A stretch of 36,192 nt of DNA from Rikenellaceae bacterium (GTDB lineage: Bacteria; Bacteroidota; Bacteroidia; Bacteroidales; Rikenellaceae). The stretch is from the NCBI GenBank assembly GCA_015060075.1, contig SUZE01000021.1, forward strand, positions 1 through 36,192. The letters are read 5' to 3'. The notes beneath the pieces were generated by a model. That model saw nothing but the letters and a program-made list of their open reading frames with translations. It had not been told where the DNA came from and searched no databases. Made by a program: the position numbers and the translations under genes. Positions 24,968 through 33,869 of this stretch are shown here, piece by piece; the stretch's first letter is position 1; each line of letters starts with the position of its first letter.

Positions 24968-27784
24968 ATGTTCGACCAATTTGTAAACCGTCATATCGGG
25001 TGCAGTAATCCCGATACTCTTAAAGCGATGCTCGACACTATCGGTGTCGGCTCGGTAGACGAACTCATTTCGCAGGTTATCCCATCGGATATTCGACTTA
25101 ATGCACCTCTCGCACTCTCCGAGACGATGAGTGAGTACGAATTTGCTCAGCACATTCAGGAGTTGGCAGCGCGCAACCAGCAGTTCCGTTCATTTATCGG
25201 TATGGGTTACTATCCTAATGCCGTGTCGGCAGCCGTTATGCGCAATGTATTCGAGAATCCTGCGTGGTACACCTCCTACACCCCTTATCAAGCGGAGATT
25301 TCGCAAGGTCGCTTGGAGGCTCTCCTCAATTATCAGACCGCAATTATCTCGCTTACGGGAATGGAGATTGCAAACTGCTCGTTGCTTGACGAGGGAACAG
25401 CCACTGCCGAGGCAATGGCGATGATGTTCTCACTTCGCTCGCGCGAGGCGGTGAAGGAGGGGCGCAATCTCCTCTTTGTAGATGAGAATATCTTTCCACA
25501 GACGCTCGATGTATTGCTCACTCGCAGTGAGCCTTTCGGCATCGAGTTGATAGTGGATAACTACGCCGACTACACCTTCACAGGCAAGGAGTTTGGAGCT
25601 ATCGTGCAGTACCCTGCTGCAAATGGCGAGGTACGCGACTACTCCGATTTTGTGGCTGCTGCCCACGCCGTAGGTGCGCTTGTAACCGCAGATGCAGATT
25701 TGCTCTCGTTGGCACTTCTCGCACCACCGGCAGAGTGGGGCGCAGATATTGCCGTAGGAACAACTCAGCGTTTGGGTTGTCCGATGGGATTTGGTGGTCC
25801 TTCGGCAGGATATATGGCTACGAAAGAGGCTTTCAAACGCAACATGCCGGGAAGAATTATCGGTGTTTCGGTCGATAGACTCGGTCGCAGAGCATTGCGT
25901 ATGGCGTTGCAGATGCGAGAGCAGCATATCAAGCGTGAGCGTGCAACCTCAAATATCTGCACCTCGGTAGCACTTATGGCTTCGATTGTAGGTTTCCACT
26001 GCGTCTATAATGGAGCAGAGGGCTTGCGCCGTGCAGCTCTCACCGCTCACCTCTCGGCTTTGTCCGCAGCGAAGGGCATTGAGGCTCTCGGATATAAACT
26101 CGCTTGCTCAAACTACTTCGACACGCTCGATATCGAGGCGGAGGCCTCGGTTGTGGAGTCGGTAGCGGAGGAGCACCACATAAACTTCTACTACCCTTCG
26201 GAGTTCCGTGTTCGCCTCTCGTTTGACGATGTTACCACACCAGCCGAGGTGGAGGAGGTTGTTGCAATTTTTGCCGAGGCAAAGGGCAAGAAGATGAAGA
26301 AGGTTGCCCACGCAACCGAGCCACAACACTTTATGGAGCGCAAGTCTCCATACTTGACCGAGCCTGTATTCAACCGCTACCGTTCGGAGAGCGAGTTGAT
26401 GCGCTATATCAAGCAGTTGGAGTTGCGCGATATCTCGTTGGCAAACTCGATGATTTCGCTCGGCTCTTGCACTATGAAGTTGAACGCTGCCGCTTTGATG
26501 CAGCCACTATCCTTGTCGGGCTTCCAAAATATCCACCCATTTGCCCCTGCCGACCAGCGTGAGGGCTACACTGCACTTATCGAGGAGTTGGAGAGCGACT
26601 TGGCAACCATCACAGGCTTTGCTGCTTGCTCGGTACAGCCAAATTCGGGTGCTGCGGGCGAGTATTCGGGATTGATGGTGATTCGTGCTTACCACCAGAG
26701 TCGTAATCAGGGCTATCGTAACATTGTCTTGATTCCAGCTTCGGCACACGGCACAAACCCCGCTTCGGCAGCTATGGCAGGTATGAAGATTGTTACCGTA
26801 GCGTGCGATGCGCATGGAAATATCGATGTTGATGATTTGAAAGCAAAGGCGGAGCAGTGCTCTTCGGAGTTGTGCGCCTTGATGGTAACATACCCTTCGA
26901 CACACGGCGTATTCGAGAGCCGTATTCGCGAGATTGTAGATACTATCCACGATGCAGGTGGCGAGGTATATATGGACGGTGCAAATATGAATGCACAGGT
27001 CGGTTTGACCAATCCGGGCTTTATCGGAGCCGATGTCTGCCACCTCAACCTGCATAAGACCTTCGCAATGCCTCACGGTGGCGGTGGTCCTGGTGTAGGT
27101 CCTATCTGCGTGGCTTCGCACCTCGCACCATTCCTCCCTTCGCACTCGATTGTGCCTACGGGAGGTGACGAGGGCATCACCGCCGTTTCGTCATCGCCTT
27201 GGGGCTCGGCACTCTTATTGCCTATAACCTACGGCTATATCAAGATGCTCGGTGCTGACGGCTTGCGCAAGGCGACCGAGATGGCTATCGTAAATGCCAA
27301 CTATATGGCTTCGGCAATTAAAGATGAGTTCCGCACCTACTACTCGGGCGAAACGGGCCGTGTAGGTCATGAGATGATTCTCGATTTGACCCACTTCAAG
27401 CGTGATTATGGCGTAGATTGTGGCGATGTGGCACACCGATTGATGGACTACGGCTTCCATGCTCCAACCCTCTCGTTCCCTGTTCACGAAACACTGATGG
27501 TTGAGCCTACCGAAAGCGAGCCGAAGGAGGAGATGGACCGCTTTATCGAGGCTTTGGTGCAGATTAAGCGCGAAGCAGAGAAGATAAATGGCGAGGCGGA
27601 CAATGTTGTTGCCAACGCACCGCATATTGCCGAGGAGTTGGCTGGCGAGTGGTCGCACCCATACTCACGCAAGGAGGCAGCCTTCCCGTTGGAGTGGGTA
27701 GCACGCTCGAAGTTCTTCCCGTATGTAACGAAGATTGATAACGGCTACGGCGACAGAAACCTCGTTTGCAAGAACGAGGAGTAG
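24968..27784 (+). CDS. gcvP: Glycine dehydrogenase (decarboxylating), single-chain P protein
   Basis: PLP enzyme that decarboxylates glycine and passes the aminomethyl group to lipoyl-H protein; partner of GcvT encoded 8 kb upstream. The 938-aa chain contains both halves that are split in some bacteria: the N-terminal half starts FVNRHIGCSN and has SFIGMGYYPNAV, and the C-terminal half carries PLP-binding K697 in HLNLHKTF with the Gly-rich HGGGGPGVGP just after it, plus the NSGAAGEYSG block. Length is normal. It is a single-gene unit with its own -7 box and a following hairpin. gcvH and lpd are not in this window, so the system is dispersed. Confidence 0.97.
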   Translation: MFDQFVNRHIGCSNPDTLKAMLDTIGVGSVDELISQVIPSDIRLNAPLALSETMSEYEFAQHIQELAARNQQFRSFIGMGYYPNAVSAAVMRNVFENPAWYTSYTPYQAEISQGRLEALLNYQTAIISLTGMEIANCSLLDEGTATAEAMAMMFSLRSREAVKEGRNLLFVDENIFPQTLDVLLTRSEPFGIELIVDNYADYTFTGKEFGAIVQYPAANGEVRDYSDFVAAAHAVGALVTADADLLSLALLAPPAEWGADIAVGTTQRLGCPMGFGGPSAGYMATKEAFKRNMPGRIIGVSVDRLGRRALRMALQMREQHIKRERATSNICTSVALMASIVGFHCVYNGAEGLRRAALTAHLSALSAAKGIEALGYKLACSNYFDTLDIEAEASVVESVAEEHHINFYYPSEFRVRLSFDDVTTPAEVEEVVAIFAEAKGKKMKKVAHATEPQHFMERKSPYLTEPVFNRYRSESELMRYIKQLELRDISLANSMISLGSCTMKLNAAALMQPLSLSGFQNIHPFAPADQREGYTALIEELESDLATITGFAACSVQPNSGAAGEYSGLMVIRAYHQSRNQGYRNIVLIPASAHGTNPASAAMAGMKIVTVACDAHGNIDVDDLKAKAEQCSSELCALMVTYPSTHGVFESRIREIVDTIHDAGGEVYMDGANMNAQVGLTNPGFIGADVCHLNLHKTFAMPHGGGGPGVGPICVASHLAPFLPSHSIVPTGGDEGITAVSSSPWGSALLLPITYGYIKMLGADGLRKATEMAIVNANYMASAIKDEFRTYYSGETGRVGHEMILDLTHFKRDYGVDCGDVAHRLMDYGFHAPTLSFPVHETLMVEPTESEPKEEMDRFIEALVQIKREAEKINGEADNVVANAPHIAEELAGEWSHPYSRKEAAFPLEWVARSKFFPYVTKIDNGYGDRNLVCKNEE

Positions 27785-27832
27785 AACTACATCATAAAGC
27801 AATTTATAGTAGAATAGGGTGTGCCCAAAAAC

Positions 27833-27871
27833 CTGTTGGACACACCCTATTTTAGTCTCAAATCATATTTA
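27833..27871 (+). terminator. Terminator of gcvP
   Basis: An 11-bp stem AATAGGGTGTG (27833-27843) / CACACCCTATT (27861-27871), then TTAG. The convergent ORF at 27847-28272 ends inside it. Confidence 0.7.
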
Positions 27872-28272
27872 CGATACGCCTCGTACCCAAACTTGTTTAT
27901 TGTACCAATGATATCGGCAGTGCGGGATAGATGGATTGGAAACAGAGGGTGCTGCCTATATACCTCTACTCTTTCGATGCCATAATTAGGTGATTCAATT
28001 TCAAACTCTATACAGGGAATATTGTCTTCAAAATGTCGAATAATGCAGTTTAATTTACACCCATTTAGTGTTAGTTGAACTCTTTGGAGGTTAATATCTA
28101 TAAAGAAATAGTACCTATAATAGGAGTTGTAGTCAAAGTCTTCGGCAAAGAAGAGTATATTTCCGGATTTGTGCAACCTCTCAAACTCCGGTTTCATATC
28201 TACCATACCATTTTCATGTACAGCGTAGAACATCGTAACATAGATTTTAAGCTCTTCGCTCCAAAAGAGCAT
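27847..28272 (-). CDS. Hypothetical 141-aa protein, orphan
   Basis: I do not recognise a family. The protein is soluble, with no signal peptide or membrane segment, and rich in Tyr, Phe, Ile and Asn (for example FAEDFDYNSYYRYYFFIDI), unlike its neighbours in composition. That bias suggests AT-richer, perhaps acquired DNA. No antisense frame competes, and the frame runs uninterrupted into the gcvP terminator stem. The only upstream promoter is at 28523-28553, so its mRNA would have to include the whole 203-nt folded segment as leader; alternatively that segment is a separate small RNA and this ORF is weakly expressed or spurious. Small immunity-type or phage-like proteins can look similar, but nothing nearby supports that. 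Confidence 0.55.
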   Translation of the reverse strand: MLFWSEELKIYVTMFYAVHENGMVDMKPEFERLHKSGNILFFAEDFDYNSYYRYYFFIDINLQRVQLTLNGCKLNCIIRHFEDNIPCIEFEIESPNYGIERVEVYRQHPLFPIHLSRTADIIGTINKFGYEAYRKYDLRLK

Positions 28273-28283
28273 TTAACAAAATA

Positions 28284-28486
28284 GAAAGTGTGGAGTCAAT
28301 TCGTTTATCTAGAAATAGGCATTTGGCGTAGCCCGACAGTAAATAAACTATACCCCACACCTGCAAGGTATGGAGTTAGCATAGACTATACCACAAAACA
28401 CACCTATACAAGTGATGTAAGTATTCGTTATTCTTACTGTCCTAAAATCGCCAAATTTCATCTCTAAGAATTAGCGAAACACTTTC
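28284..28486 (-). ncRNA. Candidate rod-shaped structured RNA (6S-like)
   Basis: Four pairs of complementary blocks are nested about one centre near 28386: 28284-28291 with 28479-28486 (8 bp), 28298-28302 with 28468-28472 (5 bp), 28321-28328 with 28449-28456 (8 bp) and 28335-28342 with 28434-28441 (8 bp). They are separated by roughly symmetric internal loops. The central part holds a further small hairpin (28355-28362 with 28366-28373, one mismatch). A minus-strand promoter lies 37 bp outside the right end. Length (about 200 nt) and long bubble-interrupted rod are those of 6S RNA, which mimics an open promoter. Alternatives are a long structured leader of the 141-aa ORF or an inverted-repeat element. 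Strand is inferred from the promoter. Confidence 0.6.
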
Positions 28487-28522
28487 ACTAAAATATGTCT
28501 GCAACCCTTGCGGACTGCACCA

Positions 28523-28553
28523 CAAATATAGTAACTTATTACGAAAAGTGCAA
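28523..28553 (-). promoter_or_regulatory. Promoter reading into the structured RNA segment
   Basis: On the minus strand TTG (28551-28553), 20 bp, TATATTTG (28523-28530), with a start expected near 28516, about 30 nt before the folded segment. Confidence 0.6.
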
Positions 28554-28590
28554 AAAAAATGATTACACACTAATTTTCACAAAATTTCAC

Positions 28591-28598
28591 TATCTTTG
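28591..28598 (+). promoter_or_regulatory. -7 box of the slyD-like gene
   Basis: TATCTTTG, 40 bp before the ATG at 28639. No TTG lies at the expected -33 position. Confidence 0.5.
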
Positions 28599-28638
28599 CG
28601 AGAAGAATTAGTATTACATTAAACTATTTATATAAGGT

Positions 28639-29211
28639 ATGAAGGTAGAGAATACAAAATTTGTTGCGGTGAACTATACTCTCACCGTTGATGGACAGGT
28701 AGCAGATAAGAATCCTGAGGGACAGCCTCTCGAATTTGTTTGCGGTGCAGGTATGTTGCTCCCTAAGTTCGAGGGCGCACTTATCGGCAAGGAGCCTGGC
28801 GATAAGGTTTCATTCACTTTGGAGCCAAAAGATGGCTACGGCGAGTTGATTCAGGAGGCTATCGTGGAGTTGCCAAAGACAATCTTTATGATTGACGGCA
28901 AGGTTGTTGAGGAGATGTTGTTCGTTGGCAATATAGTACCTATGAGCGATGCTGAGGGACACCGTATGAACGGTATTATCCGTGAGGTTAAAGACGAAAC
29001 TATCATCATGGACTTTAACCACCCAATGGCAGGCAAGACCTTGAATTTCGATGTAGAGGTTGTTGAGGTGCGCGATGTTACCCCTGAGGACCTCGCTCCA
29101 AAGGGCGGTTGCTCGTGCGGTTGCGACCACGACCACTGCGAGGGTTGCGGTGATGACCACCACTGCGGCGAGGGCGAGTGCAATGGCGACCACGAGTGCC
29201 ACTGCCACTAA
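28639..29211 (+). CDS. slyD: FKBP-type peptidyl-prolyl isomerase, SlyD-like, with Cys/His-rich tail
   Basis: Cytoplasmic prolyl isomerase and chaperone. Residues 1-70 and about 125-150 form the FKBP domain (KFVAVNYTLTVDGQV, EFVCGAGMLLPKFEGAL, EPKDGYGE), interrupted by the insert-in-flap chaperone domain (about 75-120), the arrangement typical of SlyD. The C-terminal 35 residues hold nine Cys and seven His (for example CSCGCDHDHCEGCG), a metal-binding tail like that used by SlyD for nickel delivery. Which metal is bound here is unknown and no nickel enzyme is nearby. The 190-aa length is close to E. coli SlyD (196 aa). Monocistronic, with a strong terminator. Confidence 0.93.
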   Translation: MKVENTKFVAVNYTLTVDGQVADKNPEGQPLEFVCGAGMLLPKFEGALIGKEPGDKVSFTLEPKDGYGELIQEAIVELPKTIFMIDGKVVEEMLFVGNIVPMSDAEGHRMNGIIREVKDETIIMDFNHPMAGKTLNFDVEVVEVRDVTPEDLAPKGGCSCGCDHDHCEGCGDDHHCGEGECNGDHECHCH

Positions 29212-29230
29212 GCCAAGCAGTATTATACCA

Positions 29231-29272
29231 AAATATAGTGGAGAGCTGTCAAAACGGCTCTCCACTATATTT
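29231..29272. terminator. Convergent terminator between slyD and the lipoprotein operon
   Basis: A 16-bp perfect stem AAATATAGTGGAGAGC (29231-29246) / GCTCTCCACTATATTT (29257-29272) with a 10-nt loop and a T/A run on either side. It lies 20 bp after the slyD stop and 14 bp before the convergent stop at 29286. Confidence 0.9.
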
Positions 29273-29285
29273 TATTATCTCTCGT

Positions 29286-29744
29286 CTACTCCATCGGCAA
29301 ACTTTCGTGCGAGTAGCGCAAAGGTGTGCCATCAAAAAGCACCACATCAGCCTCAACACTGAGACTATTGCCTACCATCTCCATCGTAATCGTTCCCGAC
29401 TGCAACGGGCGAAATGGAGCATAGTAGCACTGCGGGTCCTCATAGACGATAATATAATCCGCATTGCAATATTTGTGAGTTATATCCACCTCTCCTCCCA
29501 ACAACTCTCGCTTCAAACCAATAATTGCATTAGTGGTCAAATGCGATGCATCGGTAAGTGGCGAAATAACCACCAAAAGCCAATCCTCGCTATTGGTTAC
29601 CTTTGCCATGTTTACGGGTATCTGCTCCTCGCCAAAATGGAGAGTTCCGAACTTGCTCGATGGCTGTGTACCTCCGTCATCGTTTGTACTACACCCCACT
29701 GCAACAAGTAGTGCAATAAGATATGTAAATATTCTGAATCTCAT
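29286..29744 (-). CDS. Small lipoprotein, last gene of a three-lipoprotein operon
   Basis: A 152-aa lipoprotein with SPII signal and lipobox AVGC (Cys at about 18), then a Ser/Asn/Asp/Gly linker and one beta-rich domain. By eye that domain resembles the first module of the next protein upstream: a strand with h-SPL, a GGEVDI/GKEFDL turn, then SGTITM / EGTAQL and a final DGTPLR / NGKVLR strand. No enzymatic motif. Its start is 7 bp after the upstream gene's stop, so it is co-transcribed. Function unknown; probably a cell-surface or periplasm-facing accessory protein. Confidence 0.8.
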   Translation of the reverse strand: MRFRIFTYLIALLVAVGCSTNDDGGTQPSSKFGTLHFGEEQIPVNMAKVTNSEDWLLVVISPLTDASHLTTNAIIGLKRELLGGEVDITHKYCNADYIIVYEDPQCYYAPFRPLQSGTITMEMVGNSLSVEADVVLFDGTPLRYSHESLPME

Positions 29745-29751
29745 ATTCTTA

Positions 29752-31014
29752 CTATTTTACCTCAACTACACCGGTATAGTTAAACTTCACTTCGCTATTA
29801 TTGAAGAAGTCCAACGTCAAATTGTGAGTAGCCTCGTCATAGGTCGATATAATCGTACCCGAATAGCCGTTTGCCTTGCTATAAACAGTGCCATCGTACT
29901 CAACTGTGAAGTCCGCACTCTGCGAGAAACCTCGTCCGCCATCACCACTGTTGAAGAATGCCTTTGGTGCATTCAGTACTACGCTCTTACCGCTTGACGT
30001 TGCAATCTCAACACTCCATACCGATTCACCCTGTGTAAGAACAGCTGACGATACGGTATATTCTGTGCCTTTGAAGGTGAAGAAGTTTGTCGGCTTCTCC
30101 GGAGCATAATCCACCGAGAGGCATACGCCATCAAAAGTTGCAGTATAGGTTACACCCAATACTCTGATATCGATATTTGCCGTATATGTTCCGGTAGCAG
30201 ATTTGGAGATGGAAAACTCGCCCGTAGCACCACGCAGGTAGCCCGCCATAATCTCTATACTCTTAGAACTTGATGTGTTATCAATTACACCAAACTCAAA
30301 ACTCGATGTTCCTCCCATATCGGCTATTGAGTGCGGTACACCATCAATAAGTTGATTTGAGATACCTATGTACATATACCAAGATACATTCTTCAACTCA
30401 CCATAGTACTCCGCACCGGCAGGTGTGAAGTAGAGCGTTGTCGAGTAGTCTCCCTCATCGTAGAATGCTGCACGCAGAGGTTTAATCTCGCTGCCACGAG
30501 CGATAATATTTTCATTTACATTTACCTCCTTCTCTGCCGAGAGGTGCAACCTGAGCACCTTGCCATTCGTGAGGGTTATCGTAGCCTTCGCTACTGCCAC
30601 TCCATTCTCGTATGAGAGTTGCGCAGTTCCTTCCTTGACTTCGCTATTATTCTTTGGTGTAACCTCTACAAGGGGTGCGCCTGCAAGGGTTGACATAATC
30701 GTATAGAGAGTTGATTCGGTTTTGAGGTCGAACTCTTTACCCACCAAAAGCGGACTAACTGCTACGAAGATATACTCTTCACTTTCAAGAATCTCGGTAG
30801 CCGTAGTGAGATTTGCAACAGGAGAGGCTGCAACATATATGTTCTCACCGGACATATCCACCGCCACGCTCTGCAACTTTGCTTCGTTGCCATTAATCGA
30901 GTAACTGTTTACAGCCAATTCTGTTTCGTGGTTGCCACCGGTGTAGTTCGGCTCACAAGCCACAAATCCCAATAGTGTCGCTACCGACAACATCGCATAA
31001 AAAAACTTTTTCAT
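29752..31014 (-). CDS. Lipoprotein with tandem beta-rich modules, middle gene of operon
   Basis: A 420-aa lipoprotein: signal MKKFFYAMLSVATLLGFVAC with lipidated Cys20. The mature part is Ser/Thr/Gly/Tyr-rich and looks like three beta-sandwich modules (about 35-160, 170-300, 305-420). Similar strand patterns recur: GEFSISKSATGTYTANIDI in the second and SADFTVEYDG...GTIISTYDEATHN in the third. I recognise no named family. It starts 4 bp after the upstream lipoprotein's stop. Nearly the only informative features are lipidation, modular beta content and operon linkage; a binding or structural role at the envelope is an inference. Confidence 0.82.
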   Translation of the reverse strand: MKKFFYAMLSVATLLGFVACEPNYTGGNHETELAVNSYSINGNEAKLQSVAVDMSGENIYVAASPVANLTTATEILESEEYIFVAVSPLLVGKEFDLKTESTLYTIMSTLAGAPLVEVTPKNNSEVKEGTAQLSYENGVAVAKATITLTNGKVLRLHLSAEKEVNVNENIIARGSEIKPLRAAFYDEGDYSTTLYFTPAGAEYYGELKNVSWYMYIGISNQLIDGVPHSIADMGGTSSFEFGVIDNTSSSKSIEIMAGYLRGATGEFSISKSATGTYTANIDIRVLGVTYTATFDGVCLSVDYAPEKPTNFFTFKGTEYTVSSAVLTQGESVWSVEIATSSGKSVVLNAPKAFFNSGDGGRGFSQSADFTVEYDGTVYSKANGYSGTIISTYDEATHNLTLDFFNNSEVKFNYTGVVEVK

Positions 31015-31018
31015 ATCT

Positions 31019-32203
31019 TTATCTTATTAAATTTTCGTTTGAAATAGTAACATCTGCTTCGACCGCAAAACTTGGCGAAGAGCAATCCTGCAAGTTGCAG
31101 ATAAAACGGTGCGAGCCATCTGCGCCACGCTCAACGGTTATTGTTCCGCCGTCAATGCGGGCATAGCTGTCGCCCCACTTGCCATCTGCGTACTTTACAT
31201 ACCACGCACCCGACCAATATGGCACAGTGAAACTATCGGGCAGTCCCGAAATTGAGTGGAATGGAGCAATTGACTCTTTGTCGAACGATGTGTCGGCATT
31301 GCGAGTCAGCATCGGATACTCGCCGACAGGTATGCCATCTTGTGCAATATCCGTTTCCCAAGGAACGAGCAGTTCAAGTCGTAGTATATTGCCACTGCCT
31401 TTCGGGTTACCCCACTCGAACGAGATACTCTCCTCGGCAAGGAATACAAGGATATTTCGATAACTGTTATCTCCAAGATAGAACGAGTCGCCTCTATCCT
31501 GCAAATGCGCTTTTGTCAAGTTTGTCAGCCTTAAATCGGAGGTGAGCAACGAGTTTGGTACCTGCTCGACAACTTGCGATTTTGGCTCAATAACACCACG
31601 CCATGAGAAGTTGCGCTTACGGCACTGTTTGCCGACCAAAACACCATCAATCGTATAGGTACCGTCACCATTGGAGATTATCTCCAACGAACCGTCATCT
31701 AACAGGTCGATATTCATCTCTGTCGAGCCATCGGGTATCGAGGCGTAGAATGTTCCCTCGGGACGCTCGTGGCGACCATCGGGTAGGTCTATATAGTCCA
31801 TATAGCCATAGGCAAAGGTGTTAGGCGAAAAATCGCCCGAATTGCTTTGCGCTCTATACTCTCCGACAAGTTTTGAGAGGTCGGGTTTTTGCGCCGAGTT
31901 GAAAGGAGCACTCAGCAACAACTGCATCACCTCGCCCGGACCTACAAAATTGCCCATCTGGTCCATCTCCATATCGGTATAGAACTTCACGAGCCAACCA
32001 TCGGAGGTTGCTTCGCCAATATCATCACCATTATAATAGACCTCCGCTTCGGTGAAAGTTATCGTAGTAGCCTCTTTCTCGATAAATGTGTCATCACCAC
32101 CGTCTTCCTCTCTTTTTGCATCAAAACACGCTACCATAGAGAGTGACAAAACGCTAATAAGGGTATAAAACCAAACTTTTGATAAGAATTTTGACCGAGA
32201 CAT
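31019..32203 (-). CDS. Lipoprotein, first gene of a three-lipoprotein operon
   Basis: A 394-aa lipoprotein. The start is set at 32203 (MSRSKFLSKVWFY): it gives a normal SPII signal ending in SMVAC, and the longer frame's ATG at 32266 lies upstream of the promoter at 32223-32253. The mature protein begins with an acidic linker (DAKREEDGGDD) and then two related beta-rich modules (about 45-215 and 230-394), each with a GEY strand followed later by a G-Y/F-x-I strand, as in GDGTYTIDGVLVG. These patterns resemble modules in the two downstream lipoproteins. No catalytic motif or known family is recognised. Confidence 0.82.
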   Translation of the reverse strand: MSRSKFLSKVWFYTLISVLSLSMVACFDAKREEDGGDDTFIEKEATTITFTEAEVYYNGDDIGEATSDGWLVKFYTDMEMDQMGNFVGPGEVMQLLLSAPFNSAQKPDLSKLVGEYRAQSNSGDFSPNTFAYGYMDYIDLPDGRHERPEGTFYASIPDGSTEMNIDLLDDGSLEIISNGDGTYTIDGVLVGKQCRKRNFSWRGVIEPKSQVVEQVPNSLLTSDLRLTNLTKAHLQDRGDSFYLGDNSYRNILVFLAEESISFEWGNPKGSGNILRLELLVPWETDIAQDGIPVGEYPMLTRNADTSFDKESIAPFHSISGLPDSFTVPYWSGAWYVKYADGKWGDSYARIDGGTITVERGADGSHRFICNLQDCSSPSFAVEADVTISNENLIR

Positions 32204-32222
32204 TTCACTAAATTTTATGTTG

Positions 32223-32253
32223 CAAATATAATATATGTATGCTATATATGCAA
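32223..32253 (-). promoter_or_regulatory. Promoter of the three-lipoprotein operon
   Basis: On the minus strand TTG (32251-32253), 20 bp, TATATTTG (32223-32230), 19 bp before the ATG at 32203. It fixes the start codon of the first gene. Confidence 0.7.
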
Positions 32254-32286
32254 ACGATAGTGGCAAATCATTGGAAGTTTATGCAA

Positions 32287-32328
32287 AATCGGGTGCTCGG
32301 CACACTTGAAGTGTGGGAACACCCGATT
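32287..32328 (-). terminator. Terminator of cysS
   Basis: A two-part stem: AATCGGGTG (32287-32295) with CACCCGATT (32320-32328), and inner CACACT / AGTGTG. On the minus strand it is followed by TTTTG, about 40 bp past the cysS stop. Confidence 0.75.
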
Positions 32329-32368
32329 ATTAGAAGCGGAACGCAGAAATTGCGACCAAATCGCTCTT

Positions 32369-33844
32369 TTACTCTATCTCCCAGTCGTAGCCGTCCTTGC
32401 GGTCCTTTACGCGGATACCGATAGCGGTGAGTTTATCGCGAATCTCGTCTGACAATGCCCAATTTTTGTCAGCCTTTGCCTGCATACGCATATCGAGCAA
32501 CATCGTTACAAGTGGCGATACCATATCCTTGCCGCCCGCAGCCTCTGCCTTCTCGTTCTCCAAACCGAGAATGTCGAACACCCAACGCTGCACGGTAGCC
32601 TCTGCCTTTGCCTTATCCTCGGCAGTCAAGGTCTGCTTACCCTCCGATAGCTGGTTGAAGAGGCGCACATAGTCGAACATTGTCGAAATCACGATTGGCG
32701 AGTTCAAATCGTCAGCCATAGCCTCGGCACAACGGCTCTCAATCTCATCAACATCAAACGATGACGAAGCCGAAGCAGGTGCTTTGTGCAGAGCCTCTAT
32801 ACCCTTCATCAAACGGTCCAAGCCCTTCTCTGCTGCCTGCAACGCCTCGTTCGAGAAGTCGAGTGTAGAGCGATAGTGCGCCTGCAAGATAAAGAAGCGC
32901 ACGGTCATTGGCGAGTACGCCTGCTCCAAGGCAGGGTGGTCGCCGTTGAACATCTGTTCGAGGGTGATAAAGTTGTTGTACGACTTACCCATCTTCTTGC
33001 CGTTGATGGTAATCATATTGTTGTGTACCCAATAGCGAGCCGAGTCGTGACCGAGCGCAGCGGTAGATTGCGCAATCTCGCACTCGTGGTGTGGGAACAT
33101 CAGGTCCATACCGCCTCCGTGAATATCGAACTTCTCGCCGAGGTACTTGGTACTCATTGCCGAGCACTCCATGTGCCAGCCAGGGAAACCATCGCTCCAA
33201 GGCGAAGGCCAACGCATAATATGCTCCGGTGCAGCCTTCTTCCACAACGCAAAGTCGTAGGAGTGGTGCTTATCCTGCTGACCATCGAGCTGACGGGTGT
33301 CGGTTACAATATCATCGAGGTTTCTACCCGACAAAACGCCGTAGCGGAAATCCTTGTTGTACTTCTCGACATCGAAGTAGATTGAGCCATTCGACTCGTA
33401 GGCGTAGCCGGCATCGATGATGCGCTGCACGAAGTCGATTTGCTCGATGATGTGTCCCGATGCGTGAGGCTCGATAGATGGGGTTTGTACGCCCAACTTC
33501 GCCATAAAGGTTTTGTAACGCTCGGTGTAGTAGTGGGCAACCTCCATAGGCTCCAACTGCTCCAAACGAGCCTTCTTTGCGATTTTGTCCTCGCCCTCAT
33601 CGGCATCGTGTTCGAGGTGACCAACATCGGTGATGTTGCGCACATAGCGCACCTTGTAACCTTCCGCCTTCAAGTAACGGAACAAGAGGTCGAAGGTGAT
33701 AGCAGGTCGGGTGTGTCCGAGGTGCGGGTCGCCATATACGGTTGGTCCGCAGACATACATTCCGACACGACCTTCATTTATCGGCTCAAACGCCTCCTTG
33801 CGGCGTGAGAGTGTGTTGTAAAGAAGAAGTTTTGGTTTAGTCAT
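32369..33844 (-). CDS. cysS: Cysteinyl-tRNA synthetase
   Basis: Charges tRNA-Cys. The 491-aa class I enzyme has HLGH at 41-44, zinc ligands C32, C227, H252 and E256 matching the E. coli set, and the second signature at 284-288 spelled KMGKS instead of KMSKS. The GK spelling is, to my knowledge, usual in Bacteroidota CysRS and not a defect. The C-terminal anticodon-binding region is complete ([16 protein letters not shown]). It begins 23 bp after the DUF2723 gene, so the two may be one transcript; a strong terminator follows. Confidence 0.96.
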   Translation of the reverse strand: MTKPKLLLYNTLSRRKEAFEPINEGRVGMYVCGPTVYGDPHLGHTRPAITFDLLFRYLKAEGYKVRYVRNITDVGHLEHDADEGEDKIAKKARLEQLEPMEVAHYYTERYKTFMAKLGVQTPSIEPHASGHIIEQIDFVQRIIDAGYAYESNGSIYFDVEKYNKDFRYGVLSGRNLDDIVTDTRQLDGQQDKHHSYDFALWKKAAPEHIMRWPSPWSDGFPGWHMECSAMSTKYLGEKFDIHGGGMDLMFPHHECEIAQSTAALGHDSARYWVHNNMITINGKKMGKSYNNFITLEQMFNGDHPALEQAYSPMTVRFFILQAHYRSTLDFSNEALQAAEKGLDRLMKGIEALHKAPASASSSFDVDEIESRCAEAMADDLNSPIVISTMFDYVRLFNQLSEGKQTLTAEDKAKAEATVQRWVFDILGLENEKAEAAGGKDMVSPLVTMLLDMRMQAKADKNWALSDEIRDKLTAIGIRVKDRKDGYDWEIE

Positions 33845-33848
33845 ATCT

Positions 33849-33869
33849 TTTATTTTTGAATTTTCAATT
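33849..33869. repeat. Short 7-bp periodic run
   Basis: TTTATTT, TTGAATT, TTCAATT in succession between the DUF2723 stop and the cysS start. Short enough that chance AT-richness is a real alternative. Confidence 0.35.

Noticed and set aside
32203..32266. Longer start of the first operon lipoprotein at 32266
   Set aside because: That ATG lies upstream of the promoter boxes at 32223-32253, and the downstream Met gives a proper lipoprotein signal.
32981..32995. KMGKS instead of KMSKS in cysS, considered as inactivation
   Set aside because: All zinc ligands and the HLGH motif are intact and the gene is full length; this spelling is normal for CysRS of this phylum as far as I know.
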